Shown here: piece by piece, positions 28,442-37,461 of the stretch | Layout: each line of letters begins with the position of its first letter | Numbering within the stretch: position 1 is the first letter of the stretch | From: Alicyclobacillus mali NBRC 102425 | Lineage (GTDB): Bacteria; Bacillota; Bacilli; Alicyclobacillales; Alicyclobacillaceae | Direction: 5' to 3' | Length of the DNA: 64,000 nt | NCBI RefSeq assembly: GCF_001570745.1 | Contig: NZ_BCSG01000012.1 | Span: 62,001 to 126,000, forward strand | Position numbers and translations under genes: made by a program | Notes under the pieces: model-generated | What the model was told of the DNA's origin: nothing | The model's input: the letters and a program-made list of their open reading frames with translations, nothing else | Database searches by the model: none

Positions 28442-28451
28442 GAATCTATAC
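28435..28451. promoter_or_regulatory. Inverted repeat overlapping the -10 (candidate operator)
   Basis: GTATAG-TGAAT-CTATAC is a perfect 6-bp dyad with a 5-bp spacer. It covers the -10 and the predicted transcription start, the usual place for a repressor. No regulator gene lies nearby. Confidence 0.4.
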
Positions 28452-28512
28452 AATGATTGCATAATGTTGTTCGCGCGCCGCGCCATGCGGGACGCGTAAG
28501 GCTTTAACTCAA

Positions 28513-28527
28513 TTGAAACCGCTTGCA
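28513..28527 (+). promoter_or_regulatory. cre-like CcpA site before the acyl-CoA dehydrogenase
   Basis: The 15-mer TTGAAACCGCTTGCA fits the Bacillus cre consensus WTGNAANCGNWNNCW at every position. It overlaps a perfect 9-bp-arm palindrome at 28517-28536 (AACCGCTTG, CA, CAAGCGGTT). It lies about 70 bp after the predicted start site, a roadblock position. Confidence 0.55.
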
Positions 28528-28548
28528 CAAGCGGTTCGGCGGAAGGGG

Positions 28549-30297
28549 ATGCGTCGCACGGTGGATGTCATCCAAGAATTTCACCCAGGTCTGAAACGCG
28601 CACTGACGCCGGAGATCCGAAGCGACGAACATGATCTCATCGAGGAGACGGCCCGCGCCTTTGTGGAGCGAGACGTGCTTCCGCGCATGGAGGCCCTCGA
28701 GTCGGGCGACATCGGCCTGCTGAAAGCGCTTTATCGACAGGCCGGGGAACTGGGCCTCATCGGCGTGGATCTGCCGGAGGCGTACGGCGGGCTGGAACTA
28801 GATCCCCTGTCGTCCCTGCTGGTATCCGAGGCGCTCGGAGAAACGGCGGGATTTGGCGTGTCCATCAACATTCACAGCGGGGTCGCACTTCACCCAATTC
28901 TCTATTTCGGCGATGAAGCGCAGCGTTCTTCGTATCTTCCGCGGCTTGCGGCGGGCGAAGTCATCGCGGCGTACGCGCTGACGGAACCGGATGCGGGTTC
29001 TGATGCGCTCCACGGCAAGACCAGCGCGCGCCCGGACGAAGGGCGCGGATGCTACGTGCTCTCTGGACAAAAGCAGTGGATCTCGAACGCGCGCGTGGCC
29101 GGCGTGTACGTGGTGTTCGCGCAGCTCGCCCATCGTGGCATGACCGCCTTCGTTGTGGACCGAGATCGACCAGGTGTCTCCGTGGGCAAGGAGGAGCACA
29201 AGGTGGGCATTCACGCGAGCCCGACGGCCTCGCTCATCCTCGACGACGTGGAAGTACCGGAGTCGGCCCTGCTCGGCGCGCCCGGCCATGGACACCGCAT
29301 TGCACTTTCGGTTCTCAATCTGGCGAGGCACAAGATGGCGCTGTACGCGCTGGGCCAAACGCGCCGAGCCATCCGGATTGCAGCGGCGTATGCCAAGGAG
29401 CGCCGCCAATTTGGCGTGACCATCGCCTCGCTCGGCATGATCCGGGAAAAGCTCGGCTACATGGCGGCGCGGTACTTTGTGGCGCGGAGCGCGGCCTATC
29501 GAACGGCGGGCGAACTCGCCCCGGGCAAGAAGCAGGCACTTGGTCTCGCGCTCCGGGCGGATCTCGAGCCGGAGATGAAGGTGCGCGGCGTGGCGTCGGC
29601 TCTGTCGTCGTGCATCGCTGCGTGTTCGCTCAACAAGGTGCTTGCCACGGAAGTTCAGGCGTTCGCCATCGACGAGGCGGTGCAGATTCACGGCGGCTAT
29701 GGCTACATGGAGGACTACGAGATTGCGCGGATGTACCGGGACGCGCGGATCACCCGCATCTTTGAAGGGACGAACGAGATCAACCGACTGGCCGTCGTAC
29801 GGGATGTGCTTTCGTCTCGCGCTCGTGAAGCAAGCGCTTGTTCATTGAGCGATCCTTCGTCGCAAGCGGCATCGCCGTCTTTGGCCGCTCACCTCCCCGC
29901 AGGCCGCCTCCGCGCGACGCTCGAGGGGGCGGAGCAGGTGCTTCGGTCCATGAAGACGGGGTTCGATGCTGTCGTCGAGGCGGCAGTCGCCCGTGAGGGC
30001 GAGAGACTCGTGGATCACCAGCCGCTCGTGCGCCGCCTGGCGGATGCCCACATGTGGATGTACGCGTTTGAGTCCGCGCTTGTGCGGGTCGCTCTCGCCG
30101 CGGACGGACGAGGGCCCGCGCGCGATCTCGGCGCGGAGCTCGCCGCAGTCGCCTGGGCGGACGCCGTTCGCCTTGGCTTCACACCGCTCCTCGAGGCCGC
30201 GCGCCACGTCGGCGTGGAGTTGCACGACTTGGCGTATCCAGACGAAATTGGCCAACTTCAGGCCATCGCAGAGTACGTATTGGATAGGGTGAGGTGA
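28549..30297 (+). CDS. Acyl-CoA dehydrogenase (FadE-like, C-terminally extended)
   Basis: FAD enzyme that makes the alpha,beta double bond in acyl-CoA. It has about 582 residues: the classical dehydrogenase fold (YALTEPDAGSDA near 144; QIHGGYGYMEDYEIARMYRD near 380; IFEGTNEIN) plus about 150 extra C-terminal residues, as in Bacillus FadE. In this operon isobutyryl-CoA from valine is a likely substrate, but longer acyl-CoA is possible. The start is uncertain: ATG 28549 is too close to GGAAGGGG, GTG 28561 rather far; a TTG at 28513 lies in the cre site. Confidence 0.9.
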   Translation: MRRTVDVIQEFHPGLKRALTPEIRSDEHDLIEETARAFVERDVLPRMEALESGDIGLLKALYRQAGELGLIGVDLPEAYGGLELDPLSSLLVSEALGETAGFGVSINIHSGVALHPILYFGDEAQRSSYLPRLAAGEVIAAYALTEPDAGSDALHGKTSARPDEGRGCYVLSGQKQWISNARVAGVYVVFAQLAHRGMTAFVVDRDRPGVSVGKEEHKVGIHASPTASLILDDVEVPESALLGAPGHGHRIALSVLNLARHKMALYALGQTRRAIRIAAAYAKERRQFGVTIASLGMIREKLGYMAARYFVARSAAYRTAGELAPGKKQALGLALRADLEPEMKVRGVASALSSCIAACSLNKVLATEVQAFAIDEAVQIHGGYGYMEDYEIARMYRDARITRIFEGTNEINRLAVVRDVLSSRAREASACSLSDPSSQAASPSLAAHLPAGRLRATLEGAEQVLRSMKTGFDAVVEAAVAREGERLVDHQPLVRRLADAHMWMYAFESALVRVALAADGRGPARDLGAELAAVAWADAVRLGFTPLLEAARHVGVELHDLAYPDEIGQLQAIAEYVLDRVR

Positions 30298-30304
30298 AAG
30301 GATC

Positions 30305-31195
30305 ATGGAAAAACCGGTGGTTGGATTTTTGGGGCTCGGCAAGATGGGGCTGCCCATGAGCCTGAATTTGGTGCGCGGCGGGTATGAAGTGTACGGCTAC
30401 GACGTCGTGCAGCGATCTCGAGACGCGTTCGCGCAAGAGGGCGGCAAAGCGTGTGAATCCGCTCTCGACGTGGTGCGCGCGGCGGACGTGTTGTGCGCGA
30501 GCCTGCCAGGGCCCGCAGAAGTGACCCAGGTGTTCGGCGAACTCGTGAGCCAGGAGGGGCGCGCGGGGCAGCTTGTGATTGACTTCAGCACCGTGTCGCC
30601 TCAGGTCAACCATCGAGTCGCTGAGGCGCTCGCGAACCGCGGCATCGACTATCTCGGCGCCCCGGTCTCGGGCGGCGTCGAACGAGCGGTGGACGGGTCA
30701 CTCACCGTCATGGTGGGTGGGGCGAAGGCGGCCTTTGACCGCGCGAAGCCGCTACTTGACCTCATCGGCCAAAACGTGTTTCACATCAGCGAGGACGTTG
30801 GCGCCGGATCGGTGGTGAAGTTGGTCAACAATTACTTCATTGGATATTACACACTTGCGGTGGCCGAGGCCCTCACGCTCGCAGGCGAGATGGGGATGGA
30901 CTTGGAGCAGTTGTTCTCCATTCTCAGCGTGAGCTACGGGCAGAGCCGAATCTACGAGCGCAACTGGAAATTGTTCATTTCGAAGGATTTTTACGAACCC
31001 GGCTTCACCACGAGGCTTCTCATCAAAGACCTGCACCTCGCCAAGGATATGGCCGCCGCCAAGGGGCTCGATCTGCCGATGACGGACGTGCTCATCGGCA
31101 TGTACGAAAAGGCCGCGGCGCGCGGATATGCCGATCTCGACATGGCCGCCGTGTATCGTTACATCCAGGAGGTCAAGAACGAACGCCAGGCGTGA
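30305..31195 (+). CDS. mmsB: 3-Hydroxyisobutyrate dehydrogenase
   Basis: Oxidises 3-hydroxyisobutyrate to methylmalonate semialdehyde in valine degradation. The 296 residues have the beta-hydroxyacid dehydrogenase marks GFLGLGKMGLPMSLNL near 7 (NAD site), APVSGGVERAVDG near 120 (substrate loop) and the catalytic Lys in GAGSVVKLVNNYF near 173. GAGGTGAAAGG precedes the ATG. Being beside mmsA and the hydrolase makes this role more likely than tartronate semialdehyde or glyoxylate reduction. Confidence 0.9.
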   Translation: MEKPVVGFLGLGKMGLPMSLNLVRGGYEVYGYDVVQRSRDAFAQEGGKACESALDVVRAADVLCASLPGPAEVTQVFGELVSQEGRAGQLVIDFSTVSPQVNHRVAEALANRGIDYLGAPVSGGVERAVDGSLTVMVGGAKAAFDRAKPLLDLIGQNVFHISEDVGAGSVVKLVNNYFIGYYTLAVAEALTLAGEMGMDLEQLFSILSVSYGQSRIYERNWKLFISKDFYEPGFTTRLLIKDLHLAKDMAAAKGLDLPMTDVLIGMYEKAAARGYADLDMAAVYRYIQEVKNERQA

Positions 31196-31219
31196 TCGCA
31201 AGGAAAGAGGGGAACGTGC

Positions 31220-32662
31220 ATGCGACGCTTGAACAACTATTTGAATGGAAGTTGGGTGGAAGTTGAGAGCGAAGGCGCCGTACCGGTCTACAATCCCGCG
31301 ACGGGCGAGGTGATCGCCGAGACGCCGCTTTCGACGCACGCCGACGTGGCGCGGGCCGTCGAGGGCGCGAAGCGGGCGTTTGCATCGTGGAGCCGGGTGC
31401 CCGTCGTCAAGCGGGCTCGGGTGTTATTCGATTTTCTGGCGAAGCTGAAGGCGGAGCGGGACAACATCGCGAAGATGATCACGACGGAGCACGGAAAGAG
31501 CTACGTGGATGCGCAAGCCGAGGTGGATCGCGGCATCGAGGGCATTGAGCACGCCCTGTCCGCGCCCACGCTGATGATGGGCGAATCGCTCGCCGAGGTG
31601 TCCGAGGGTCTGGAGCAGACGTACTACCGATATCCCTTGGGCGTTGTCGCGAGCATCACGCCGTTCAACTTCCCGGCCATGATACCCCTCTGGGTGATGG
31701 GGTGGGCGGTGGTCACTGGCAACGCGCTGATTTTGAAGCCGTCGGAGCAGACGCCGATGACCACGCTTCGCCTGATCGAGATGTTCCACGAAGCGGGGCT
31801 GCCGTCGGGTGTGCTCCAGGCGGTGAATGGCGGCAAGGAGGCCGTGGACGCCATCCTGACGCATCCTGAGATTGTCGCCGTGAATTTCACCGGCTCCACG
31901 AGGACGGCCGCCTACGTGTACGAGACGGCCGCGCGCCACCACAAGCGGGTGCAGGCCTTCGCGGGCGCGAAGAACCACGCCATTGTGCTTGAGGACGCGG
32001 TGCTCGACCCGACCGTCGACGGCATTCTGCGCGCGGCGTTTCACAACGGGGGTCAGCGCTGCATGGCCACGTCCGTCGTCGTGGCCGTGGGCTCCGTCGC
32101 GGATGAAGTGGTGGAGCGGCTGGCGGAAGGCGCGCGGCGCATGAAGATTGGCCACGGTTTTGAGGAAGGTGTCGACGTCACGCCGCTGATTCGAAAGGAA
32201 CATCGCGATCGCGTCCGGGCCTACGTCGACGAGGCCGCGATGTCTGCGCGGCTCGTGGTCGACGGTCGGCCGGCCATCGAGGAACATCCCGAAGGATTTT
32301 ATCTCGGCCCGTGCCTGCTCGATTGCGTCACGCCTGACATGCGCGTCTGGCAGGAAGAGCTGTTCGGCCCCGTGCTCTCTGTCGTGCGGGCGCGCGATCT
32401 CGACGAGGCCATCGCCATCGCGAATCGCTCGCGCTACGCGAACGGCGCGATCGTCTACACGCAGAGCGGCAAGGCCGCACAGGTGTTCCGCGATCGCATC
32501 GACGCTGGCATGGTCGGGGTGAACGTCAACGTGCCGCTGCCCGTGGCCTTCTTCCCGTTCGGCGGGCACAAGGACTCCTTCTACGGCGTGACAGGCGAGA
32601 ACGGCAAGGAGCTCGTCCAGTTCTTCACGCGGAAGAAGGTCGTCTCGACGCGGTGGTTTTGA
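31220..32662 (+). CDS. mmsA: Methylmalonate-semialdehyde dehydrogenase (CoA-acylating)
   Basis: Turns methylmalonate semialdehyde plus CoA and NAD into propionyl-CoA and CO2. The 480 residues are an aldehyde dehydrogenase with the family-specific GVVASITPFNFPAMIPLWV near 140, FTGSTRTAAYVY near 220 and the catalytic Cys in GGQRCMATS near 280; the active-site Glu of ordinary aldehyde dehydrogenases is not at its usual place, as expected for this CoA-dependent class. AGAGGGG precedes the ATG. It lies 24 bp after mmsB. Confidence 0.92.
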   Translation: MRRLNNYLNGSWVEVESEGAVPVYNPATGEVIAETPLSTHADVARAVEGAKRAFASWSRVPVVKRARVLFDFLAKLKAERDNIAKMITTEHGKSYVDAQAEVDRGIEGIEHALSAPTLMMGESLAEVSEGLEQTYYRYPLGVVASITPFNFPAMIPLWVMGWAVVTGNALILKPSEQTPMTTLRLIEMFHEAGLPSGVLQAVNGGKEAVDAILTHPEIVAVNFTGSTRTAAYVYETAARHHKRVQAFAGAKNHAIVLEDAVLDPTVDGILRAAFHNGGQRCMATSVVVAVGSVADEVVERLAEGARRMKIGHGFEEGVDVTPLIRKEHRDRVRAYVDEAAMSARLVVDGRPAIEEHPEGFYLGPCLLDCVTPDMRVWQEELFGPVLSVVRARDLDEAIAIANRSRYANGAIVYTQSGKAAQVFRDRIDAGMVGVNVNVPLPVAFFPFGGHKDSFYGVTGENGKELVQFFTRKKVVSTRWF

Positions 32663-32680
32663 CTTCAAGCGAGGTGGACT

Positions 32681-33751
32681 ATGGATAGCGTGGTGTCTGA
32701 CAAGACAGGTACAGTCGCTTGGCTCGGGCTCAATCGCCCGAAGCAGTTGAACGCGCTCAGCCTCGAGATGATTCGCCTTCTTCGCCAGCAGTTGGACGAG
32801 ATGGCGCAGGATCCGTCGATCCAACTCGTGGTGTTGTACGGCGAGGGCGACCGCGCCTTCTGCGCCGGCGGCGACATCCGGGCGCTGTACGACGCCAAGG
32901 ATGAACCGAATCTCGACACCGCGGCCGCCTTTTTCTCCGAGGAGTACGCGCTCGACGATCGCGTCGCGCGGTTTCCAAAGCCGGTCGTCGCGCTGTGGGA
33001 CGGCATCGTGATGGGAGGCGGCGTTGGGCTCACGTATGGCGCGACGTGGAAGGTGGCGACGGACCGCACGCGGTTCGCCATGCCCGAGACCGGGATCGGT
33101 TTCTTTCCGGACGTCGGCATGTGCCACGCGCTCAGCCGAATGCAGGGTGGGCTCGGACACTATCTGGCGCTCACCGGCGAGTCCGTTGGGTCCGATGTGC
33201 TCCTCGCGGCGGGCGTGGCCAACGGCTGGCTCGCGAGCGGCGAGCGCCCGTCCTTTGAGGCGGAGCTCGTCAAGCGAGGTGAACAGGGAGAAACCGCGGA
33301 GCAACTCCAGCGCTGGTTGAACGAAAGGTTTACCCCAGAGCACCGGCCAGCGGAGGACGTCGCGGACTTTCTCCAGCGGGTGCAGGCGTACTTCGACAGC
33401 CCGTCGCTCTCCGACATCTTGGCTCGCCTGCGGGAGGGATCCACGCGCGACCCGTTCGCCGCGAAGGCGCTCGATATCTTGCGCCAGCGCTCGCCGCTCT
33501 CGTTGGCGGTGACCTTCGAGGCGCTCCGCCGCGCGCGGAACGCCACGTACCGCGAGGTCCTGGAGACCGATCTCAACCTCGCGCTTCAATTCATTCGCCG
33601 GGGCGATTTTGTCGAAGGAGTGCGCGCCCAGCTCGTCGACAAGGACCGGCGCCCCAGGTGGCGCCACGCCGACCTGGCGAGCGTGACGCACGAGGAAGTG
33701 GAGGCGTTTTTTGAGCCCATCACTCACCTTTCCATCCCGTTTGCCGATTGA
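32681..33751 (+). CDS. 3-Hydroxyisobutyryl-CoA hydrolase (crotonase family)
   Basis: Releases free 3-hydroxyisobutyrate from its CoA ester, the step that feeds mmsB. It is a 356-residue crotonase, longer than an ordinary enoyl-CoA hydratase. The oxyanion-hole motifs are CAGGDIRALYD near 65 and MGGGVGLTYGA near 109; the hydrolase-specific PETGIGFFPDVG near 133 and the C-terminal RGDFVEGVRAQLVDKDR near 307 point to the HIBCH branch. GAGGTGG precedes the ATG. A plain enoyl-CoA hydratase is the less likely alternative. Confidence 0.88.
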   Translation: MDSVVSDKTGTVAWLGLNRPKQLNALSLEMIRLLRQQLDEMAQDPSIQLVVLYGEGDRAFCAGGDIRALYDAKDEPNLDTAAAFFSEEYALDDRVARFPKPVVALWDGIVMGGGVGLTYGATWKVATDRTRFAMPETGIGFFPDVGMCHALSRMQGGLGHYLALTGESVGSDVLLAAGVANGWLASGERPSFEAELVKRGEQGETAEQLQRWLNERFTPEHRPAEDVADFLQRVQAYFDSPSLSDILARLREGSTRDPFAAKALDILRQRSPLSLAVTFEALRRARNATYREVLETDLNLALQFIRRGDFVEGVRAQLVDKDRRPRWRHADLASVTHEEVEAFFEPITHLSIPFAD

Positions 33752-33787
33752 GCGCCCGACGAGCTTCCTGGAGAGGAGCGTTTTGAC

Positions 33788-35434
33788 ATGGAGCCAACCC
33801 AAACCGCCGCATTTACGGACCTTCTGGCGCCGGACGTGTTTAACATCGCGGGCGCCATTTTGGACCGGGACGAATCGAGGCGCGCGCTCGTGTGGCGTTC
33901 GGAGGCCGGGGCGAAGCGGACGCTGACCTACGGCGAGCTTCGCCGCGAGTCCCTTCGCCTGGCGCAGTCCCTTCACGATCTCGGCCTTCGAAAAGGCGAC
34001 CGGGTCCTGGTGTTGATGCCGCGCCGCCCGGAGACGTACGCCGTGTATCTCGCGATCCTCTCGCTCGGCGCCGTAGTTCTGCCGGGGTCGGAATTGCTCA
34101 TGCCGAACGACATCGCCTATCGCCTGAAGCATGCGGAAGCGAAGGGCGTGATCGCCCACGCGGCACTCGCGGAGCGGGCCGAGGCGGCCATCGCCGAGGC
34201 GCCGTGGCTGCAGTTGCGCGTGGTGGTCGAGGGCCCGCGCGAAGGCTTTTTGGCGTACGAGGACCTCGTGCGCGGCGCGTCCGGAGAGTGGGACGTGGTT
34301 CCGACCCGTCGGGACGATCTCGCCTTCTTGTCGTACACCTCCGGCACGACGGGCTATCCCAAGGGCGTGATGCACGTCCACGGCTGGGCGTACGCGCACT
34401 GGCACATCGCGGCGAAGCGGTGGCTTGGCATTGAGCCGGACGACGTCGTGTGGGCCACCGCCGGGCCCGGATGGGCGAAGTGGATCTGGAGTCCATTCGT
34501 CGCCACGCTCATGTCGGGAGCCACGGGGTTTCACTACGGCGGCCGTTTCGACGCGGAGACGTTCCTTCGGCTCATCGACGAGGAAGGCGTGAATGTGCTC
34601 TGCGCGACCCCTACGGAATATCGGATGATGGCGAAGGTGGATGGACTGGACAGGTTTCGCCTCTCGTCGCTGCGCCAGGCCGTGAGTGCGGGCGAGCCTC
34701 TCAATCGGGACGTCATTGACACGTTCCGTCGCCATTTTCAGATCACCGTGCGCGACGGGTACGGGCAGACGGAGAACACGCTTCTTGTCGCGACGTGCGT
34801 CGATACAGAGGTGCGCCCCGGGTCCATGGGGCTGCCGACGGTGGAAGGGGCCGTCGACATTGTCGTCGAAGAGGGCAGGTCGCTTCCGCCGGGCCAGGTG
34901 GGGGACATCGCAGTCAGGCGGGACTTCCCGGCCCTCTTCCGGGGCTACTACAAGGACGACGAGCGGACAGAGGCTCAGTTTCGGGGCGCGTGGTACATCA
35001 CGGGCGATCGCGCCGAGAAAGACCAGGACGGCTATCTGTGGTTCAGCGGTCGGGCGGACGACATCATCATCAGCGCGGGATACACCATCGGGCCGTTTGA
35101 GGTGGAGGATGCGCTTGTGAAGCATCCGCTGGTGCGCGAGTGCGCGGCGGTTTCGAGCCCGGATGAGGTGCGGGGCGCGATTGTCAAGGCGTTCGTCGTC
35201 TTAAAGGATCTCAACCTTCACCGAGCGTTGGCATCCGACGGCGAGCGGCGCGAAGCCCTGGTGCGCGAACTGCAGGAACACGTCAAACGGATCACCGCGC
35301 CCTACAAGTATCCGCGCGCAATCGAGTTTGTGGATGATTTGCCGAAAACGACGTCGGGGAAGATTCGCCGCGTCGAGCTCAGAGAACAAGAGTGGAAACG
35401 GCACCGCAAGCTGAACGAGGGGCAGGGAGGGTGA
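33788..35434 (+). CDS. Acyl-CoA synthetase (AMP-forming; acetyl/benzoate/medium-chain type)
   Basis: Activates a carboxylic acid to its CoA thioester through an acyl-AMP. The 548 residues have the ATP loop SYTSGTTGYPKGVMH near 180, DGYGQTE near 322, the hinge YITGDRAEKDQDGY near 402, and the catalytic Lys in PKTTSGKIRR near 520. The overall pattern (AHWHIAAKRW; GPGWAKWIWSP) is like the MACS/benzoate-CoA ligase branch. A branched-chain or short-chain acid substrate fits the neighbours, but this is inference. Confidence 0.85.
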   Translation: MEPTQTAAFTDLLAPDVFNIAGAILDRDESRRALVWRSEAGAKRTLTYGELRRESLRLAQSLHDLGLRKGDRVLVLMPRRPETYAVYLAILSLGAVVLPGSELLMPNDIAYRLKHAEAKGVIAHAALAERAEAAIAEAPWLQLRVVVEGPREGFLAYEDLVRGASGEWDVVPTRRDDLAFLSYTSGTTGYPKGVMHVHGWAYAHWHIAAKRWLGIEPDDVVWATAGPGWAKWIWSPFVATLMSGATGFHYGGRFDAETFLRLIDEEGVNVLCATPTEYRMMAKVDGLDRFRLSSLRQAVSAGEPLNRDVIDTFRRHFQITVRDGYGQTENTLLVATCVDTEVRPGSMGLPTVEGAVDIVVEEGRSLPPGQVGDIAVRRDFPALFRGYYKDDERTEAQFRGAWYITGDRAEKDQDGYLWFSGRADDIIISAGYTIGPFEVEDALVKHPLVRECAAVSSPDEVRGAIVKAFVVLKDLNLHRALASDGERREALVRELQEHVKRITAPYKYPRAIEFVDDLPKTTSGKIRRVELREQEWKRHRKLNEGQGG

Positions 35435-35438
35435 CACC

Positions 35439-36617
35439 ATGTACGAGGCCGTGATCGTCGACGCTATCCGCACGCCCATCGGGCGCCGAAATGGCGCGCT
35501 GAAGGACGTGCACCCGGTGGATCTTTTGGGACACGTCCTGCGCTCCATCGTCGAGCGCAACCAGTTGCCGCCTGAGGCGGTGGACGACGTTATTGCAGGG
35601 TGCTTGACGCAGATTGGCGATCAGGCGGTGAACATCGCGCGAAACGCCTGGCTCGCGGCGGGGCTCCCGGAGTCGGTGCCGGGGTGCACCATCGATCGCC
35701 AGTGCGGATCGAGCCTGCAGGCGCTCCACTTCGCCGCGCAGGGCGTGATGAGCGGGGCGTACGAGATCGCCATCGCCTGTGGCGTCGAGGCAATGTCGCG
35801 CGTGCCGATGATGTGTTCCATTGGCGTCTATGGCACGCCGATGACGGAATCGCTGGAAGCGCGCTACCACATGCGGCAGTACAACCGCTCCTTCTTCGAT
35901 CAGGCGCTCGGTGCCGAGCTCTTGGCGAAGGAATGGGGCTTTTCCAGGGAAGATCTCGATCGATTTGGTCTCCGGAGTCATCAGTTGGCGGCCAAGGCGA
36001 GGACCGAAGGGAAGTTTCGCCGCGAAATCGTGCCGGTCCCGCTTTCGCTCGCCGATTCGTCCGGGTTCTTTGAACAGGACGAGGGCATTCGGACGGACAC
36101 CTCCCTCGAGAAGATGTTGTCGCTGAAGCCGGCGTTCCCCGATCTGGAGCGCATCACCGCAGGCAACGCGAGCCAGATCTCGGATGGGGCCAGCGCAGCC
36201 CTCGTCATGCGCAAGGAGACGGCCGAGAAGCTGGGACTGCGGCCGCGCGCGCGGTTTGTCGCGTTCAGCGTGGTGGGCGTGAACCCCGTGACGATGTTGA
36301 CCGGTCCAATTCCGGCGACCCGAAAGGTGCTGCAGAACGCCGGGCTCAAGGTGGATGACATCGATCTGTTCGAGGTGAACGAGGCGTTCGCGCCCGTGGT
36401 CCTGGGGTGGCAAAAGGAGGTAGGCGCACCGTGGGATCGCGTGAACGTTCACGGCGGCGCCATCGCGCTCGGACATCCGCTCGGCGCGACGGGGACCCGG
36501 ATTGCGGCGACGCTGTTAAACGCGCTCGAGGATCGCGGAGGGCGCTTCGGGCTCATCGCTATTTGTGAAGGGGCGGGCATGGCGAACGCGACCGTGATCG
36601 AACGGTTGAATGCCTGA
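35439..36617 (+). CDS. Acetyl-CoA acyltransferase (thiolase)
   Basis: Splits 3-ketoacyl-CoA with CoA (or condenses two acyl-CoAs). The 392 residues have the nucleophile Cys in DRQCGSSLQAL near 89, the His in HGGAIALGHPLGATGTR near 349 and the second Cys in ICEGAGMANA near 378. The start is 4 bp after the ligase stop with GGGAGGG inside the ligase end. With the SDR downstream it could complete isoleucine or fatty-acid beta-oxidation. Confidence 0.9.
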   Translation: MYEAVIVDAIRTPIGRRNGALKDVHPVDLLGHVLRSIVERNQLPPEAVDDVIAGCLTQIGDQAVNIARNAWLAAGLPESVPGCTIDRQCGSSLQALHFAAQGVMSGAYEIAIACGVEAMSRVPMMCSIGVYGTPMTESLEARYHMRQYNRSFFDQALGAELLAKEWGFSREDLDRFGLRSHQLAAKARTEGKFRREIVPVPLSLADSSGFFEQDEGIRTDTSLEKMLSLKPAFPDLERITAGNASQISDGASAALVMRKETAEKLGLRPRARFVAFSVVGVNPVTMLTGPIPATRKVLQNAGLKVDDIDLFEVNEAFAPVVLGWQKEVGAPWDRVNVHGGAIALGHPLGATGTRIAATLLNALEDRGGRFGLIAICEGAGMANATVIERLNA

Positions 36618-36649
36618 AATGGCAGTAGGAAGATCAGGGAGGTTGCGGC

Positions 36650-37408
36650 ATGAAACTTGACGGAGCGACGTTCATCGTGACGGGAGGCGGGTCCGGGCTC
36701 GGCGAAGCGACAGCGCGGGTGTTCGCTGAGGCCGGGGCGCGCGTCGCCATCTTCGATATTCAGGAGGAACGGGGCAAGCGAGTGGCCGAGGAGATCGGCG
36801 GCCGGTTTTTTCAGGTCGACGTGACGGACGAGGACGCCGTGCGCCGCGCGGTGGACGAAGCAGCGGAGGGCGGTGTGCTCCGGGGCGCCGTGAACTGCGC
36901 CGGGATCGCCACGGCGGAAAAGATCCTCTCGAAGCGCGGCGTGCATGCGCTGGAGAGCTTCGCGCGCGTGATCCAGATCAATCTCGTCGGTACGTTCAAC
37001 GTGTTGCGCCTCGTGGCGGCGCGCGTAGCCGAGGCGCCAGCGATGGAAGACGGCGAGCGGGGGGTCATCATCAACACCGCGTCCATCGCGGCCTACGAGG
37101 GTCAGATTGGCCAGGCGGCCTACTCGGCGTCCAAGGGCGGGATTGCAGGTCTCACGCTGCCAGCAGCGCGGGAACTGGCCGCGTATGGCATTCGCGTGAT
37201 GGCCATCGCGCCGGGCATCTTCGAGACGCCGCTTCTCATGGGCCTGCCCGAAGCCGCGCGCCAGTCGCTCGGGCAGCAGGTGCCGTTCCCGCAGCGGCTG
37301 GGACAACCGCGCGAGTACGCGTTCTTGGCGCGCCACATCGTGGAAAACCCCATGCTGAACGGCGAAGTGATCCGCCTCGACGGGGCGTTGCGCATGCAAC
37401 CCAGGTGA
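36650..37408 (+). CDS. Short-chain dehydrogenase, probable 3-hydroxyacyl-CoA dehydrogenase
   Basis: NAD-dependent SDR with 252 residues. It has [15 protein letters not shown] near 12 (cofactor), NCAGIA near 83, the catalytic Ser in [11 protein letters not shown] near 141 and YSASKGG near 157. The pattern [19 protein letters not shown] is typical of the HSD17B10-like branch, which oxidises 2-methyl-3-hydroxybutyryl-CoA in isoleucine breakdown. Last gene of the catabolic operon, which runs convergently into bcd. Confidence 0.87.
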   Translation: MKLDGATFIVTGGGSGLGEATARVFAEAGARVAIFDIQEERGKRVAEEIGGRFFQVDVTDEDAVRRAVDEAAEGGVLRGAVNCAGIATAEKILSKRGVHALESFARVIQINLVGTFNVLRLVAARVAEAPAMEDGERGVIINTASIAAYEGQIGQAAYSASKGGIAGLTLPAARELAAYGIRVMAIAPGIFETPLLMGLPEAARQSLGQQVPFPQRLGQPREYAFLARHIVENPMLNGEVIRLDGALRMQPR

Positions 37409-37420
37409 GTGAGGTACATG

Positions 37421-37447
37421 CAAAAGGCGCGGGGCTCCCCCGCGCCT
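37421..37447 (-). terminator. Rho-independent terminator after bcd (may act both ways)
   Basis: Perfect 10-bp stem AGGCGCGGGG/CCCCGCGCCT with a 3-nt loop. On the minus strand it runs into TTTT, so it ends bcd. On the plus strand only CTTTG follows, so it is weaker for the catabolic operon. Confidence 0.85.
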
Positions 37448-37461
37448 GAAGCTTTGACAGG

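Noticed and set aside
31424-35125. Minus-strand frame of about 1233 codons through the valine-degradation genes
   Set aside because: It is antisense to mmsA, the hydrolase and the ligase, whose motifs are intact. Long antisense frames are common in GC-rich coding DNA; there is no family motif or ribosome site.
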